Source: Saccharum officinarum
Lineage: Eukaryota > Streptophyta > Magnoliopsida > Poales > Poaceae
Reading direction: 5' to 3'
DNA length: 64,000 bases
NCBI GenBank assembly: GCA_020631735.1
Contig: CM036199.1
Coordinates: 16,150,834-16,214,833, forward strand
Within the stretch, counting starts at the first letter, position 1. The number at the start of each line of letters is the position of its first letter. Position numbers and translations under genes: made by a program. The notes beneath the pieces are model-generated. The model did no database searches and was not told where the DNA came from. It saw only the letters and a program-made list of their open reading frames with translations. Shown one piece after another: positions 37,075-49,732 of the stretch.

Positions 37075-37621
37075 TTTTATAGCTATGATACAAAATAAAA
37101 GTAATGATCTTATATTTCCAGGTTTTCTAATGAATATAAATTAACTAAATGTAAATTGAGAAGGAACAGACCTATAATCTAACCATGAGGTGACATTCAT
37201 AATTAGGAAAGAATGTAACATGATATTGTTCATACCTATTCTACCTCTACAGTATAAAGAAAGGTTTTAAATAATTCAAGAATGCAATTGGTAATTAAGG
37301 AAAGTTATTTTGGTGTCGCAAGTAAATTCCAGAAGGCAAGCATTCGAACACACATGCAGGCAATCATTCAAGCAAGCGTTCAAACATTCAAGCAATTCCA
37401 ACAATCTAACCTAAATGCGTATGGAGGATTTTGATGCAAGGGTTTTTAGAAAATATATTTTATTTAAAATGGTTGTGCAGAAAATAAATAGCCAAGTTTT
37501 TAATTTGTTTTAAAGTTTAAAAAAAATTAAATTTTTAGTGGATTTTAATATGATGCAAAACACGAGTGCTACAGTCACCCGCCCCACTTCGCCTCGCCAC
37601 TGTGGCCATTCCACACCACGC

Positions 37622-39858
37622 TGAAAGGTCCTTTTTTAGTTTTGATAATTGAGTGATAACCTTAGGTGGACTAATTGTGTTTATATGAGATACACAGGGA
37701 ATTAGTCCACAGGTAATGGTGTTATGAAGGAACTCATTGCATATGAGACATGACATGGAGTCATGTGACCAAGGTGGCGAAGATCAAGATGATGCTTGGC
37801 TTGATGGACCGGTTGCAAGTGTGAGGAGCAAGTCGGAGGCTTTGAAGCGAGGGACCGCGTGTGATGGTGAAGCTTGAGCAAGACTTGGCGGCGATGGACC
37901 AACGCAACAATGAAGAGCAAGTAAAGTCAAGATCGATGAACCAATACTGTCACATGATGATATAAAGTGGATCATATCATTTGGTGATTGGTTGGTGCAT
38001 GTGTTGCATCAACATCGAAGGAGATGAAATGAAATACGTAAGACAAAGGTATAACCTAGGGCATTTTTATTTAACCGGTCATAGGTGTGTAGAGAAGTTG
38101 ATGACCGGATTTAGAATAGATGGACGTACTATCAAGAGGGGCAAACTTATTTACATATCGGTCATCTAGTGCCACTCGAGTGATCTAACTTTGTATTCGT
38201 GCTAGAATCGAGTGGTGTGGCAAGTTGAGTGGCTAACTCCTTTGAAAAAATAATTGTAAAAATGCTAACAGACGTACACAAGGTGGTGATCACTTGTTAG
38301 TATTGGCACATTTGCAAAGGAGGTGAAGTTTGAGCGGTAGAGATGGGTTTAGGGCCCTCTCCGCTGAGGCGCGCGCAGACGAGCGTGCATCAGACGCGGT
38401 GGTGTTGAAGCGACAGACACCGGGCATCAGCGTCTATTGCGAATGGCGTCAGCAGCTTTGCAAGCCGCAGCGACGATAGACACGGAGCGCGTCTGGTGAC
38501 CCTTCGACAGACGCGTCAGGTGAGAAATCGGCGCGATTGGGAGCTTTCTGGACCGCGTCTGGTGAACATCGAACGCGGATTATTCAAGCGACAGACGCAT
38601 ATGATGGTGTCAAAATCGACCGTTGGAAATTTGAGATGCAGGACACGTGGCGTGCATCCGAGCGATAGACATTGGATGCCGCGTCTGTTGCAAAGGCGAC
38701 AGACACGTCTGGTGACCCTGTTTTCAGCCCAGTGAAGGGACAACGGCTATATTCGTTTGTGGGTTTATAAATAGAAGTGGTGGCCTGCCTTGGCTGGTGC
38801 TTGGCACCCTTGGGACTTAGTGTCCATGCTTTGGGAGTGCTAGGAGAGCCTCTAACTCACTTGTGCTTGCTAGATTACGAATCAATAAGCGAGTGAGTGA
38901 TTCTAGTGCGATTGCATCATGAGGATTGCATCGAGTGGCACTAGGTGTTCGAGTTGCAAGTCGGTGGTGCTTGTTACTCTTAGAGGTTGCCACCTCCTAG
39001 ACGGCTTGGTGGCTTGTGGCTCCATCGAAGCTCGCAAGAAGATTGTGCGAGGCTCCGGAGAAGCTTTGTGAGGGGGATTATGCTCACCCCGTGGGAATCG
39101 CGAAGAGCAACTCTAGTAGAGCGTGTCATTGAGCTACCACACTTGATGATGGGTTCTTGCGGTGCTCTTTGGGAGAGCTCGGTTGTGGATACCGATTAGC
39201 CGCCGAACCACGAAGTGTTGGTCGACACAACGGGGATGTAGGTTGGTGGCAACCAAGTGAACCTCGGTAGAAAAATCACCGTGTCAACATTGTTCATCAT
39301 CTTCTCGGTGGTTTGCCTTTGTGCAACACAAGCTTGTATTTAGTTTCATATATTTATAAGCTTGCTTGTGTTGTTGCTCTTGTAACTAGTTTGCTTGTAT
39401 AGCTAGCTAGTTACCTTATTGCTTGTGTAGCTAGAAGTATCCTCTTTGCGTGGCTAATTTAGTTTGTGTAACCTTGTTAGTCACATTGCTTAGTTTGTAT
39501 AGCTAAGTAATTTGCGCTCTCTAATTTGGCATTGATTGCCTTGTTATTGAGCATTGCTAGTGAGCTTAGGGGCTTTGTGTTTTTGCTTCACTAGTTGTGT
39601 AGGAGCTCCCTCGGTTGGCAAAATACTGGTGCATAGGTTTGTGTGACCTTGCTCTAGAATTGATTAGGTGAGCTCTTGCTTTGCTTGACACCTTATTTGC
39701 TTAATTAGGATTTTTTGTAAGTGCTAAAGTTATAGATAGAGGGGTGTAGTCTTGGATAGACCGATAGTTTTATTTCCACACTTATTTCGGTTAGCCGACA
39801 CAATTAAGTTTTAGAAAGGACTATTCACCCCCCTCTAGTCTGCCATCTCGACCCTTCA
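37622..39858 (+). repeat. Solo Copia-type LTR with 5-bp target duplication
   Basis: Starts TGAAAGGTCC and ends CGACCCTTCA, flanked by CACGC at 37617-37621 and 39859-39863. No primer-binding site, coding region or second LTR adjoins. The 2237-bp body and the end ATTCACCCCCCTCTAG shortly before the terminus resemble the LTR of Copia element D (ATTCACCCCCCTCTGG), so a SIRE/Opie-like relative is likely. Solo LTRs arise by recombination between the two LTRs of one element. Strand is inferred from this resemblance. Confidence 0.9.
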
Positions 39859-39863
39859 CACGC

Positions 39864-40848
39864 GCGCCCCCATCTTGCGCCGCTCCGCGCCCCCATCCCG
39901 TGTCGCGTTGTGCAGCGTCCCCGGTCACGCCCCACCTCGGCGGCGCTAGTCGAAGACACCATGACAGGGGCCGCACCACCACCAATGTGAGCTTCCTGCC
40001 GCCGGCGATGCCATGTTTCAGGTGTTTCAGACGTATGTTTTAAGTGTTTTATCTGGATGTCGCATATGTTGCATTGACTATATATGCATGTTGCAAGCAT
40101 ATGTTTCATGTTGCAAGCGTATGTATCAAGTGTTTCAGGTGTTCCAGACGTATGTTTTAAGTGTTTCGTCCAGATGTTGCATATACATGCATGTTGCAAG
40201 CGTATATTTCAAAGTGTTTCAGGTGTTTCATACGCATGTTGTAAGTGTTTCATCTTGATGTTGTATATGTTCGCAATGGCTTTCAAACGTTGTTCAGGTG
40301 GTTTTGCAAGTGTTTCAGCTGTTACGGACGTATGTTGCAATTGTTTCACTTGGATGTTGCAAAAGGAGATCTTGTGTTGCACATGTTGCAATAGGACCCA
40401 CCTGCGGCAGCCGCCTGCTGTAGCTGCTAGGGTGTCACCGAGCGAGCGCAGACAGTCCCACGTGCATGCACGTGGGAAGTGAACGGGGCGTGCGTGGTCT
40501 GGCAGCACGAAACGCAGTCACAGGAAATGAAGAAGCGCGGGCGAAAAATAGCAGGTGTAGCAGCAGGCGTACGCGTGGACGTGAGTGTCCGAACGTCCGG
40601 GCACAAGCCTGTCCCATGTAGAGTAAAAAAAGTCAAAACATCTTATAATTTAGAAAGAATGGGTTATTTTTGGAAAGACTAGCTGTCGTATCATATCACC
40701 TGGCACGGGGTCTTGTCAGATTGGAATGGACGATGTTCATAGAGTTTGAATCTCGTTTAAGGTAGTCATTTACTCTTTCTATCATAATATTTATATAAAT
40801 GTTTTTTTCTCTAGACATGTGCGTGCACGTGCCACACGTACATGTTTG
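39864..40848. repeat. Degenerate short-motif repeats, no gene
   Basis: From about 40012 to 40400 a motif of type GTTTCAGACGTATGTT, with AGTGTTTCATCTGGATGTTG variants, recurs at irregular spacing. This is a pattern often found in subterminal parts of grass DNA transposons. The rest is GC-rich flank (39864-40010) and unassigned DNA. Confidence 0.5.
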
Positions 40849-43200
40849 TTTTTTTTTGCAGAAGCAAACCTTAATTAATCTTCTTAAGAAGTACAAATGC
40901 CATCAAGTGGAGAAATAAACCAAACATGTCTACCATAGTCAGCATAAATACTACTTCTAGCTAAATTATGGGCATCGACATTTGATTGCCTCCCTTCATG
41001 GACAAAATCAACACAATTAAACTCGTGTGATCTAGCTCTGATCTCTAGACTACATGTCCATATGAGCCCATGCTCCCTTCCTGGATGCTCCTGATAACTC
41101 CGGCATTGTCACATGCTAGTCTGAAAATCACGCAGAAGCAAATCGCTAGCAAGGGCAAGACCTTCTTTGCACGCGATGGCCTCTACTGTGTCTGGTTCCA
41201 TTCGGCCCTCTAGAACCACAGCCGAGGCACCTAGGAATTTCCCATTGAAATCACGAGCAGGGGCCGCTGCAGCGACCTTTGCTAAATTCTTGGCCAAAGC
41301 AGTGTCTACATTTATCTTCATCAGGCCGCTTGGTGGGGGGATCCACTGAACCGGGCTTCGTTGTGTTTCATGCCCCACCCTCCCTTACAGCTTCACAAGC
41401 TAGAGACTTGCCACAAAATTGGCAACGAACTGATGTGTGGAGAGAGGGCTTTGATAGATATTTTCATGCACCGCTTTCCTCCTCACATACCAGATTGCCC
41501 ACAAGGTAACAGCCACTCGGACCAGGTCCTCGTGTTGCAAGGACTTCATCATCCGACTAACCAGCCCCGCGCGTCCTGTTCCTCAATTTGACAAAGATGT
41601 TCAGTAATCTCTTCTTTCTCCAGAGCCCAAATGCAGCGTGCCATATTACATTCGAGCAACGAGTGCCTCCAAGAGTCCCCAGCTCCACATATCTGACAGG
41701 AGTTATTATCCGCCATGTTCCTGTGATGAAGCACATCCTTTGATGGAAGAGAGCGTCAGGCTAGCCGCCATAAGAACACGCGTACTTTAGATGGTACCTT
41801 GATCCCCAAAGAGTAGACCATTCCTTCTCAGCCACATGTTTGTCTGAGGCACCCGTGCTCCCTGCTAGGAACTTCTGATTTATAAGCATTCTATATGCCG
41901 ATCAGACACATAAAGCACCACGCTTCTCAAAATGCCAAGCCCAGAAGTCTTCTTGGTGCTGAGTGCTTCAGGGAATGCTTGCGATCACCTCTACATCAGC
42001 CGGCGTGAAGAACTCCTACAGCTTCCAATGGTCCCAGCTTGCAGTTGATGAGTCAATAAGATCGCTAACCAGCTGAGGACGGTTTGCCCGGTTGCACGGC
42101 ACCGGTCTCCTCAATCCCGATGTCGATAACCAGTCCATTGACCATATATTTGTTGAACTGTCCATACCGATCCGCAGTATCAGACCCCCTCTGAGTACTT
42201 CCTGGCCCTCCACAATAGACCGCTAAATCCACGAAGGAGATGGACCAATCTCTGCAGCAAGAAAATCAGTGTTTGGGAAGTAGACAACTTTTAGAACCCG
42301 AGCACTTAAAGAACTGTCATCCTGAAACAGTCGACATGCTTGTTTTGCTAAAGTGAAAGGTTAAACAGCTCCATGTCCCGAAAGCCAAGACCACCAAAAA
42401 AACTTTGGCTTTGTCATGTCCTCCCACACCACCCAGCAGGTCTTCCTCTTTCCATCTTTGCAACCCCACCAAAACTTGCGCAATAGGCCATCAATATGTT
42501 GGCACAACCCACGGGGTAGTTTGAAGCACGACATAGAAAAGGTTGGGATTACTTGTGCTACCGCCTTGATAAGAACCTCCTTCCCGTCAGCTGACGAGCA
42601 TAGCTCCATCCATCCCTGCACCCTACTCTAAACTCGATCCTTCAAAAATTTGAAAGCTCCATTTATTGATGAGCCCACATCAGAGGGCATTCCCAAATAT
42701 TTCTCCTTAAGAGCTTCATTGTGCACATCAAGAATATTCTTGATCTCCTCTCTCAAACTCTGGACACAACCCTTGGCAAAATGGATTAAAGATTTGTCCA
42801 TATTTATTTGCTGGCCCGAAGCTTGACAGTAAGCATCCAACACCTCCTTCACCTCTCGAGCACTCTTCCTATCCGCTCTGAAAAACAACAGGCTATCATC
42901 TGCAAAGAGTAGATGGCTCACCGTTGGGGCCGACGGCGCCACCCTAATTCCAGAGCACTGATGACTGACTTCTTGATTTCAAGAGGCACGAAAGGCCTTC
43001 TGCTGCTAACAAGAAAAGATAGGGGGAGATCGGGTCACCCTGTTTGATTCCCAGTGTTGGAGTAAAAGGTTCCAAGCAATCACCGTTAAGCAGAATTGAA
43101 AATGTTACTGATGTAACCAACCTCATTACCACCTCGACCCAAATCTGGTGAAAGCCTAGACGAAGCATAATCGCTCTCAAGTACAACCATTCGACCCGAT
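40849..43200 (-). pseudogene. Element E: L1-type LINE ORF2, 3' part (RT, zinc knuckle, RNase H), decayed
   Basis: Minus-strand fragments in order: RT with GIKQGDPISPYLF (42944-43186), the FADD box in HLLFADDSLLFF (42628-42942), SFKLPRG-type thumb with FWWG (42361-42621), 42016-42213, the zf-RVT-like CQICG...H...C (41549-41734) and an RNase H-like end INVDTALAK (41109-41378). Frameshifts and stops separate them, the first just after 42944. The 3' end is a short A-tail (minus strand A9 near 40849-40858). The upstream part of the RT is at 62660-62847, split off by Copia element D. Confidence 0.88.
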
Positions 43201-45284
43201 TGCGAACACAAGGTTGACAAGTACCCTTGTGTGTTCGTTTTGGGATGAGTGATTGTCAATGTGATCCACGAAGTAGGTTGAGTGGTGACTAACCCTACCT
43301 TGGCGAAAGCCTTGTGTGCGACATATCTCTTGGCTTGTGTTGTGCATGTGTGGAGCACGGAGACGGTAGCCAACGGTGAGGTGAAGGTCAAGGAGGACGT
43401 GCTGTGCCGATGGACTTGAGGGGTGAAGGACGGACGTGAGGCTTGGACCGAGGGACCGAGAGGCCGGGTGGCTAGCCGCGCTGGCTGACACTTGGGACAT
43501 CGACAAGCGCGAGAAGACATGGGAGTGACTATGTTGACCATGGAGGTGACACGTGTCGGATGGCGGGGGATGCGTATGGAGTACGCTACTCGCGGAACGG
43601 TTTGATGGTTTGGGCCTCAAAACCATCGGAGGCGGGTTTACGGGTTTGGGCCTCAAAACCCGGGCGGAGGTTCCGAGGAGGAATAGACGACACATGGCGG
43701 CATCGGGGAGTTCGCGTCGAGGCGAAGCTACCGGTGAGGAGGCACGGTGGCCGTCGGATGAAGATGACACAGGGTTGGACCTTTATGCCCTTGGGCTAAA
43801 TGGTTTGGCTCTTTTGTATCCAGGGGCAAAACTGGGAATGTGTAATAGCCCTGTTAAATAGGATGAGGGAGCCCCCATCTCCCTCACCTCCTTCATTAGC
43901 ATTTTCTTTCATCCTTGTTAGGGTTTCCCCTCCCCTTAGTTGCTTGTGAGAGAGAGGTCCATTACTCTTGTTGAATCTGAGTTTATCAAGTGGGAATGGT
44001 GGCCCTTACCGCCTCTTGTCCTTCGGGATTCAATTTTTGAGTTGTGTTTATGGTGTTCTTCGTATTCTTCACGTTCCTCTTTTCCCCCTCCTTTTTCGTG
44101 GCTTGATTCATCGATTTGAGACCGTTTTGAGTCGTTCTTTTTGCGTTGATTTGTGCTATGACATGAGTTGAAGCTATTCTAAGGGTTAATTGGACTAAAT
44201 CAACTCGAGCACGGAGAAATCGACGTTTTTCTTTTCGGGCGATTTTTTCATGTTCTTGGCTACGATTTGATTTTCCCGGAGTGTGGGTCAATCCAAGGCA
44301 ATGATTTCTTGGGGATAGTTTCGTAGCATGTTGAATTTGATCTGTGCAAAGTTTGGGAGTGTTTCGTTTTGATTTGAGTCGGATTTCATTGAATTTTTGG
44401 AGCCCACTTTTGTCTGTTCCTGCTGTCTGTTCGTCGTCTTTTCTGTCTCTGTTCTTGTGCTCGGGAGTTAGTCTCCAGTGAGCAGTGAGGGGGCAAGCAG
44501 CGCAGCAGCCTCTTGCTTCTCTCTATGCTACAGCTTTACACGAAATCTTGTTTTTCGTGTTATGATTGTGCCGGCGGAGTGCAGCCCCTCCGTTCTCGTT
44601 CTCGTTCTCAAGTAAGCAGCTTCTTGTTCATCTGAGGTGGTCGAGCAGCAGCAGCTCTGTTCCTGTGTTCGAGTGGAGGAGGCCGAGCATAGTGGCAGCA
44701 GTGCTACCAGCGCCGGCGTTCCAGCGTCGTGCGCTCGCTGAGCAGCGCCCCCGGCAGCCCAGTCTGCTCCAGGCCAAGCCTAGCTGCTTCGGCGGCATGT
44801 TGGTCAGAGCGGTGCAGACCCCTCTCGTTCTTGGCCAGGTCCCTGCAGTTCGTTCCCAGGTACAGCAGTAAGCTACCTTCATTTGAATCCTGTGTCTGCT
44901 ATAATCGGTTGAGCACTTCTTGTTGCGACAGCTTGGTTTCACTGAGTTTTGGAGGAGCAAATACCCAGATGTGTAGCACTGCTGTGCTCGTGTGTTTACT
45001 GAAATCTTCCGATTGTGCTTCTTGAGTATTTTAGGCTTGAATTTTCACCTCACTTCTTGGTCCGTTGTTTGCGCATTTGAGCTCCGATTTGAGTACCGTC
45101 TTTTACGTTAGCCTTGTGGTGTCCCGCTGTGTTTTTAAGAAATATACACCCACTCTTTTTGGTCGTGGACATCACGTTGGTTGCTTCGTGTGTTTGGAGT
45201 GAATTTGGGACAGCGGCCAAATATTTTGAGAGAAATTTTACGGCTCCCATTCACCCCCCTCTGGTCGCCGTTTTCGGTCCTTCA
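43201..45284 (+). repeat. Element D 5' LTR, 2084 bp
   Basis: TGCGAACACAAGG at the start and TCGGTCCTTCA at the end, copied at 60589-62659. The preceding five bases CCGAT are the target duplication, cut into the RT gene of the LINE. Confidence 0.95.
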
Positions 45285-45286
45285 AT

Positions 45287-45299
45287 TGGTAACGGAGCC
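45287..45299 (+). other. Element D primer-binding site
   Basis: TGGTAACGGAGCC, two bases after the LTR. It differs at two positions from the tRNA-iMet complement TGGTATCAGAGCC. Confidence 0.75.
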
Positions 45300-45329
45300 G
45301 GTTAAGGATCATTCCACCTTAATCGGTCC

Positions 45330-45853
45330 ATGATCCACGAAGGCGACATGGAGCGTGGTTCCGGCAAACCACCGTTCTTCGATGGAACAAATTATCCCTA
45401 TTGGAAGATCCGCATGTCCGCGCATCTCCAGGGGATTGATTGGCTTGTTTGGGAGATTTGCGAGGATGCTACTTACGTTGTGCTTGAACCCCATGCTCGT
45501 GTCACGCAAGATCAAAGAGATTGACACAATGCTAATAGCAGCGCTCGCACAGTTCTTTTCTTGAGTCTTTCTCTTCAGGAGTTCGAAAGAGTCTCTGATT
45601 GTACTAATGCTCGGGAGATCTGGGTGAGGCTTCAGAGCTATCACGAGGGGACCACACAGGTCAAAACCAGACTCTACGAGACGTACAAGAGGGAGTATGA
45701 GAACTTCACCCAGCTTGATGGCGAGTCCATCGATGCCATGTTTTCTCGCTTTCAGACCATCGTCAACAAGATGCGAGCAAACAAGGCACAGTTACCTTAT
45801 GATGATCATGAGAGGGCACTCAAGCTTCTATATTCCCTAGATAAGAAGGTATG
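45330..45853 (+). pseudogene. gag: Element D gag, N-terminal part, cut by element C
   Basis: Starts MIHEGDMERGSGKPPFFDG, then YWKIRMSAHL, the usual Copia gag opening. An in-frame TGA at 45522-45524 (codon 65) breaks it; the frame continues with FERVSDCTNAREIW and a UBN2-type gag domain to codon 175, where element C enters after GTATG. The frame resumes exactly at 53796. The stop most simply derives from CGA. Confidence 0.88.
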
Positions 45854-46349
45854 TGTAACACTCCGGTGTTACGCAATGCATTGCATGACAATCATATTGC
45901 ATGGCATTTCATATCATAATAATCATGTGTGATAATGTTATAATTTGAATGAAATAAAAGCTTGGAAATAATATATGTGATGAAATATATTAATATGATA
46001 ATCACATTTCACCAAAATTCTTGCAACTATAAATTTTACATCACTTGGAACCTTAGTTCAATTTTTGGAGCAACCAGATGACTCAAAATTTTGTCAAAAA
46101 CTTATTCAAAAATATTAATTCTAAATATTCAAAAATACTTCCTATTTTAGCTTTTATTCTATCATTCAAAATCTATTAAGAATTTTCACTTGGCCCCTTA
46201 ATCAAAGTTGTAGAGAATTTAATTCTAAGCAACTTTTATTTTGGGTCAATTCCAGAAAAGGTCTTTTTCTTGTTCAAATTTGTGTTTGAAAACTGCATTT
46301 GAAATTGTTTGGAAATTAGAAATTTGAAAAACCCATTTCAAACCTTAGC

Positions 46350-47190
46350 AGGCCACCGCCTCGGTTTCGGCCCGCTGGCCGAAGCGGCCCGCGTCACCCC
46401 GCGCACGCGCGCGCCCGCGCAGCGCAGGTGGCCCGGCCCGCGTCCACCCGGCCTCCCTCCTCCTCCCGCGCGCCCCGCGCCTCGCTGGCCGCCGCGACAG
46501 AGCGCGCTCGCCGCGTGTCGGCCATGCGCTGTCGCCGACCGCCGCGTGTTGCCTCCTCTCTGCCCTCCCGCCAGCTCGAGCGTGATCAAGACCACCTGCC
46601 AGAGCCCTCCTCGCTCCCTCACTCCCAGCCTCGCTCGCCAGCCGCTCCTCTCTCCCAAAACCGAGCGGGCGAACGACTCACCACCGCGAGCTCCACCTTC
46701 GCTCCCCCGTTCCGACGCCGGCAATCCACCACCGCCGAATTCGTCTTGCACTGAGCTCCGCCCCATCCTCTCCTTCCCCGAACGAGCATCGCCATCCCCT
46801 CGTTGGCCACGGTAGGACCCAATTGCTGCTCGCCTCGCCGCGCCACCGCGGCGGTGCCGTCGAGCCTTACTCCGCCACCGCCTCGCTCGCCCTATCCCTG
46901 CCCTTCCGTGCCTCTTTCACGCGTTCACCATTCTCTTGCAACCGTGTTGCGCGTTTTGGTTGGCCACGGTTTGGCCGGAGCCGGCCGTTGGTCGCGACCG
47001 CCGCCGCGACGTCGAAGCCGTGAACGCCGGCGACCGCGCTCGGGTGTTCCCCCCCCCTCGGTGGTCTGGGCTGCGCTGTGGGCCGAGCCCCGAGCAGGCC
47101 GGCTCGGTTGTTTCCCCCGCGCGCGCAAGCCGGGTCGCGACGGCCATGGGCCGCTTGATTTCCCGGGCCGGCCCAGTGCCGTTATGAAAA
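46350..47190 (+). repeat. GC-rich block inside the element C LTR
   Basis: Same relative position as 14945-15870 in B. Several overlapping frames are open on both strands, including 46803-47234 (+). None resembles a known protein. A promoter-like CpG-dense module is the best guess. Confidence 0.45.
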
Positions 47191-48098
47191 TTCATTTCCA
47201 TTTTCTTTTATTATTCTTGTTGAAAATGCTTTGAAAAAATGTTTTAGTAGTCATTTCAGCTCCAAAAATTGTGAAATAAATTTATCTAGATTTCTTGGAA
47301 CCAGATCTACAATCTAAAAATATTGCATGTCATTTTTGGAATACTTTTCTGTAGAGCTTTAATTAATTATTAATATTGCTGATATCTTGTAAAATAGCTA
47401 GTAAATCCTATATATATCAGAAAAATATGATTTTTAAGTTTGTTAATCTTCATATATCATGTACTTACTAGGAAAAATATGTTTCAAGCATGTGCTGTGG
47501 GAAAATGTTGAGGTGTAGTTCAAGTGCTTTTAATGGCTGATTTTTTGTTATTTTTGCTAGAGAGCAAACTTTGTATAAAACATGCATGTGATAATTATTG
47601 TACAGTCATAGTATGCTATGAAGAACCTAGGAAAAATATTAATTCTGTTGTTTAACACTTTTCATAGTACAAAGTAATTTCATGCTCATTTTTATGCTAT
47701 AACTTGTCATTTTTGTATAGGATGGTTTACTTATCCAAATGCCATAAAATTTTTATGGTAGTCTGTTTAGAGTAGTATTATGCTACTGTAATTTTCTTAG
47801 ATTTTTAGGAGCATCAGAAATATATGTTGCTATTCAAACCTATTATTACTTAGGGTTTAAGCAAGTGTTGCTTTAAGTGTGATTAAGAAATTAGTAAAGC
47901 TTTGGTGTATCTTTGAAGCATTTCATAAGATATGTTAACTTAACATAATAGTAGTAAAAGAGAATGCAGTAGATGACATGTGCTTGTAGTGTATAGTTTC
48001 TTGGATGATGTTGACTACCTTGCATTTCAACATATTCATTGCATTTATCTCCTTCGATGCACACTTGCATACTCACCTACGCACATTGCATCATACAG

Positions 48099-48283
48099 GA
48101 TCGCAAACCGAGAACCCAGTCATCTTACCCGAGGAGCCAGAGGAGCAGATCGAGGTGCAGCAGCAGGAGGTGACAGAAGCCGAAGAAGAGGCCGGTGAAG
48201 ATCTCCCGGAGTGCCCCGATCACCGTCCGAGCTCCTTCGAGAGAGGCAAGCCCCGGAGCATTTCTCTCCCGGTTTGCAAATAA
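48099..48283 (+). other. LTR-borne acidic reading frame, element C copy
   Basis: Follows ATCATACAG and reads GSQTENPVILPEEPEEQ, a Glu-rich stretch, then DLPECPDHRPSSFERGKPRS and stops (TAA, 48281-48283). The B copy (13769-13968) has the same frame with mostly conservative changes, which suggests past selection on the peptide. A splice-acceptor-like start would fit an exon of a transcript begun further upstream in the LTR. No known domain. Confidence 0.5.
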
Positions 48284-49720
48284 TTTATTATTAACTTTAC
48301 TTAATTTGATGCATTACGTTTAGGAGTTGTTTACAAACGTTGCTGCATTATACCTTGTTTACCTTTGTTATATTATATCCTTGTTACCCTGGTATCCGCA
48401 GTCGAGTCAATGCTTAGCTTGCTTAGACCGGTAGAAGTCGGGTGATTTCCTGTCACCTGCGAGCTGTAGGTGGTTACCTGGATCTGTCGGGATAACTATG
48501 AAGTCATGGTATAACTAAGTGTGAAATGAAATTGAGACCGGGCGGAAACTTGCAGGGTTTCGGACTGTAGTGTTTTCCGTCTGTGTCGATTAAGGACCGT
48601 CCGTTGTTGTCCCTCGGGTCATGTTGAACGCATGCCTCACATTTAGCTGGCCGGATAAAGTACCTTCCGACCGCGAAACTGGGAGATTATTCGGGCCGAG
48701 TGGATTGCCCGCAATGCACTGTACCGGAGCAGTAGTGGCAGGATACGGGGGCGCGATGATAAGGCCAAAGAGCAGTCGGGCGGCCGCCGGGTACAAGTGG
48801 TTCCTGGCAAGCTCGCGACTTTACCTGAATGGTTGACTCGGTGACCAACACCTCACTTTAGCGGGTGAGTGAGGTTTATGTGAGGAATAACTTACCAGCT
48901 GGTTAATAATCGATTCGAATCGCCATCGTTCACTGGATAGTGAACACTTGACTTGAGCTACTTCATCGTAGTAATATTGATGGAACACTTGGACAGTTAT
49001 ATGAATTATGACATAATGGAAGTTGTTAATGATCATTGGTTATCATTGCCTGTTTAATTACATGTTACTTTAGTACAGGTGCAAATGTAGTTGACATGTT
49101 AATAAAGATTTAACTTGATGCATAGCTGTTGTAAAGGTTTTCATAAATGCTAAAAATGCCTTTTTGCAAATGAGTCAGCTACCCCACCAGAAAGCCTATC
49201 ATGATTCCTTGGTGTCTTTTATTTCTGGTTTTTGACGGGTAAGTCTAGCTGAGTACCTTCTCGTACTCAGGGCTTTGTTCCCACTTGTTGCAGATGGACA
49301 GATGTACTATGGCTATTGTATCAACTGTCTCTATCCTGCAATGGGCGAAGCATAGGACCATGGGCAATGGTCATTCGCTACTTCTCGTCTGATGCTTTTG
49401 CTGGAGATGATCACAAGCTGGCACTTTATTCCAAAATGTTGTGTGTGTGCGTGATTTGAACTACCGCTTCCGCTACTTTTATTTAAACCTGGTTTGTAAT
49501 AACTATGTTCAAACTCCGATGTATTTTATGCCGCGAACATTTATGTAACTTATGACGGTGACCGCTAAACTTAGTACGATCTTGGCTGTTATGCGAATGG
49601 TTTGAAATCCATCGAGATTTCACGGACTACCGGGTTATACGGGCTTAAGTTGGTTAAATTGTCCTTCCGTTGGATGGTTTTTCTACTTAATCTCGTATAA
49701 TTGGGCGGTTCTGTTACAGC

Positions 49721-49732
49721 TGGTATCGGAGC
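49721..49732 (+). other. Element C primer-binding site (initiator tRNA-Met)
   Basis: TGGTATCGGAGC, one mismatch to TGGTATCAGAGC, two bases after the LTR end. Confidence 0.88.

Larger units (their letters stand above)
45854..49718 (+). repeat. Element C 5' LTR, 3865 bp
   Basis: TGTAACACTCCGGTG at the start, TTCTGTTACA at the end. Contains the GC-rich block (about 46350-47190) and the acidic reading frame (48099-48283) also found in B. Confidence 0.92.
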
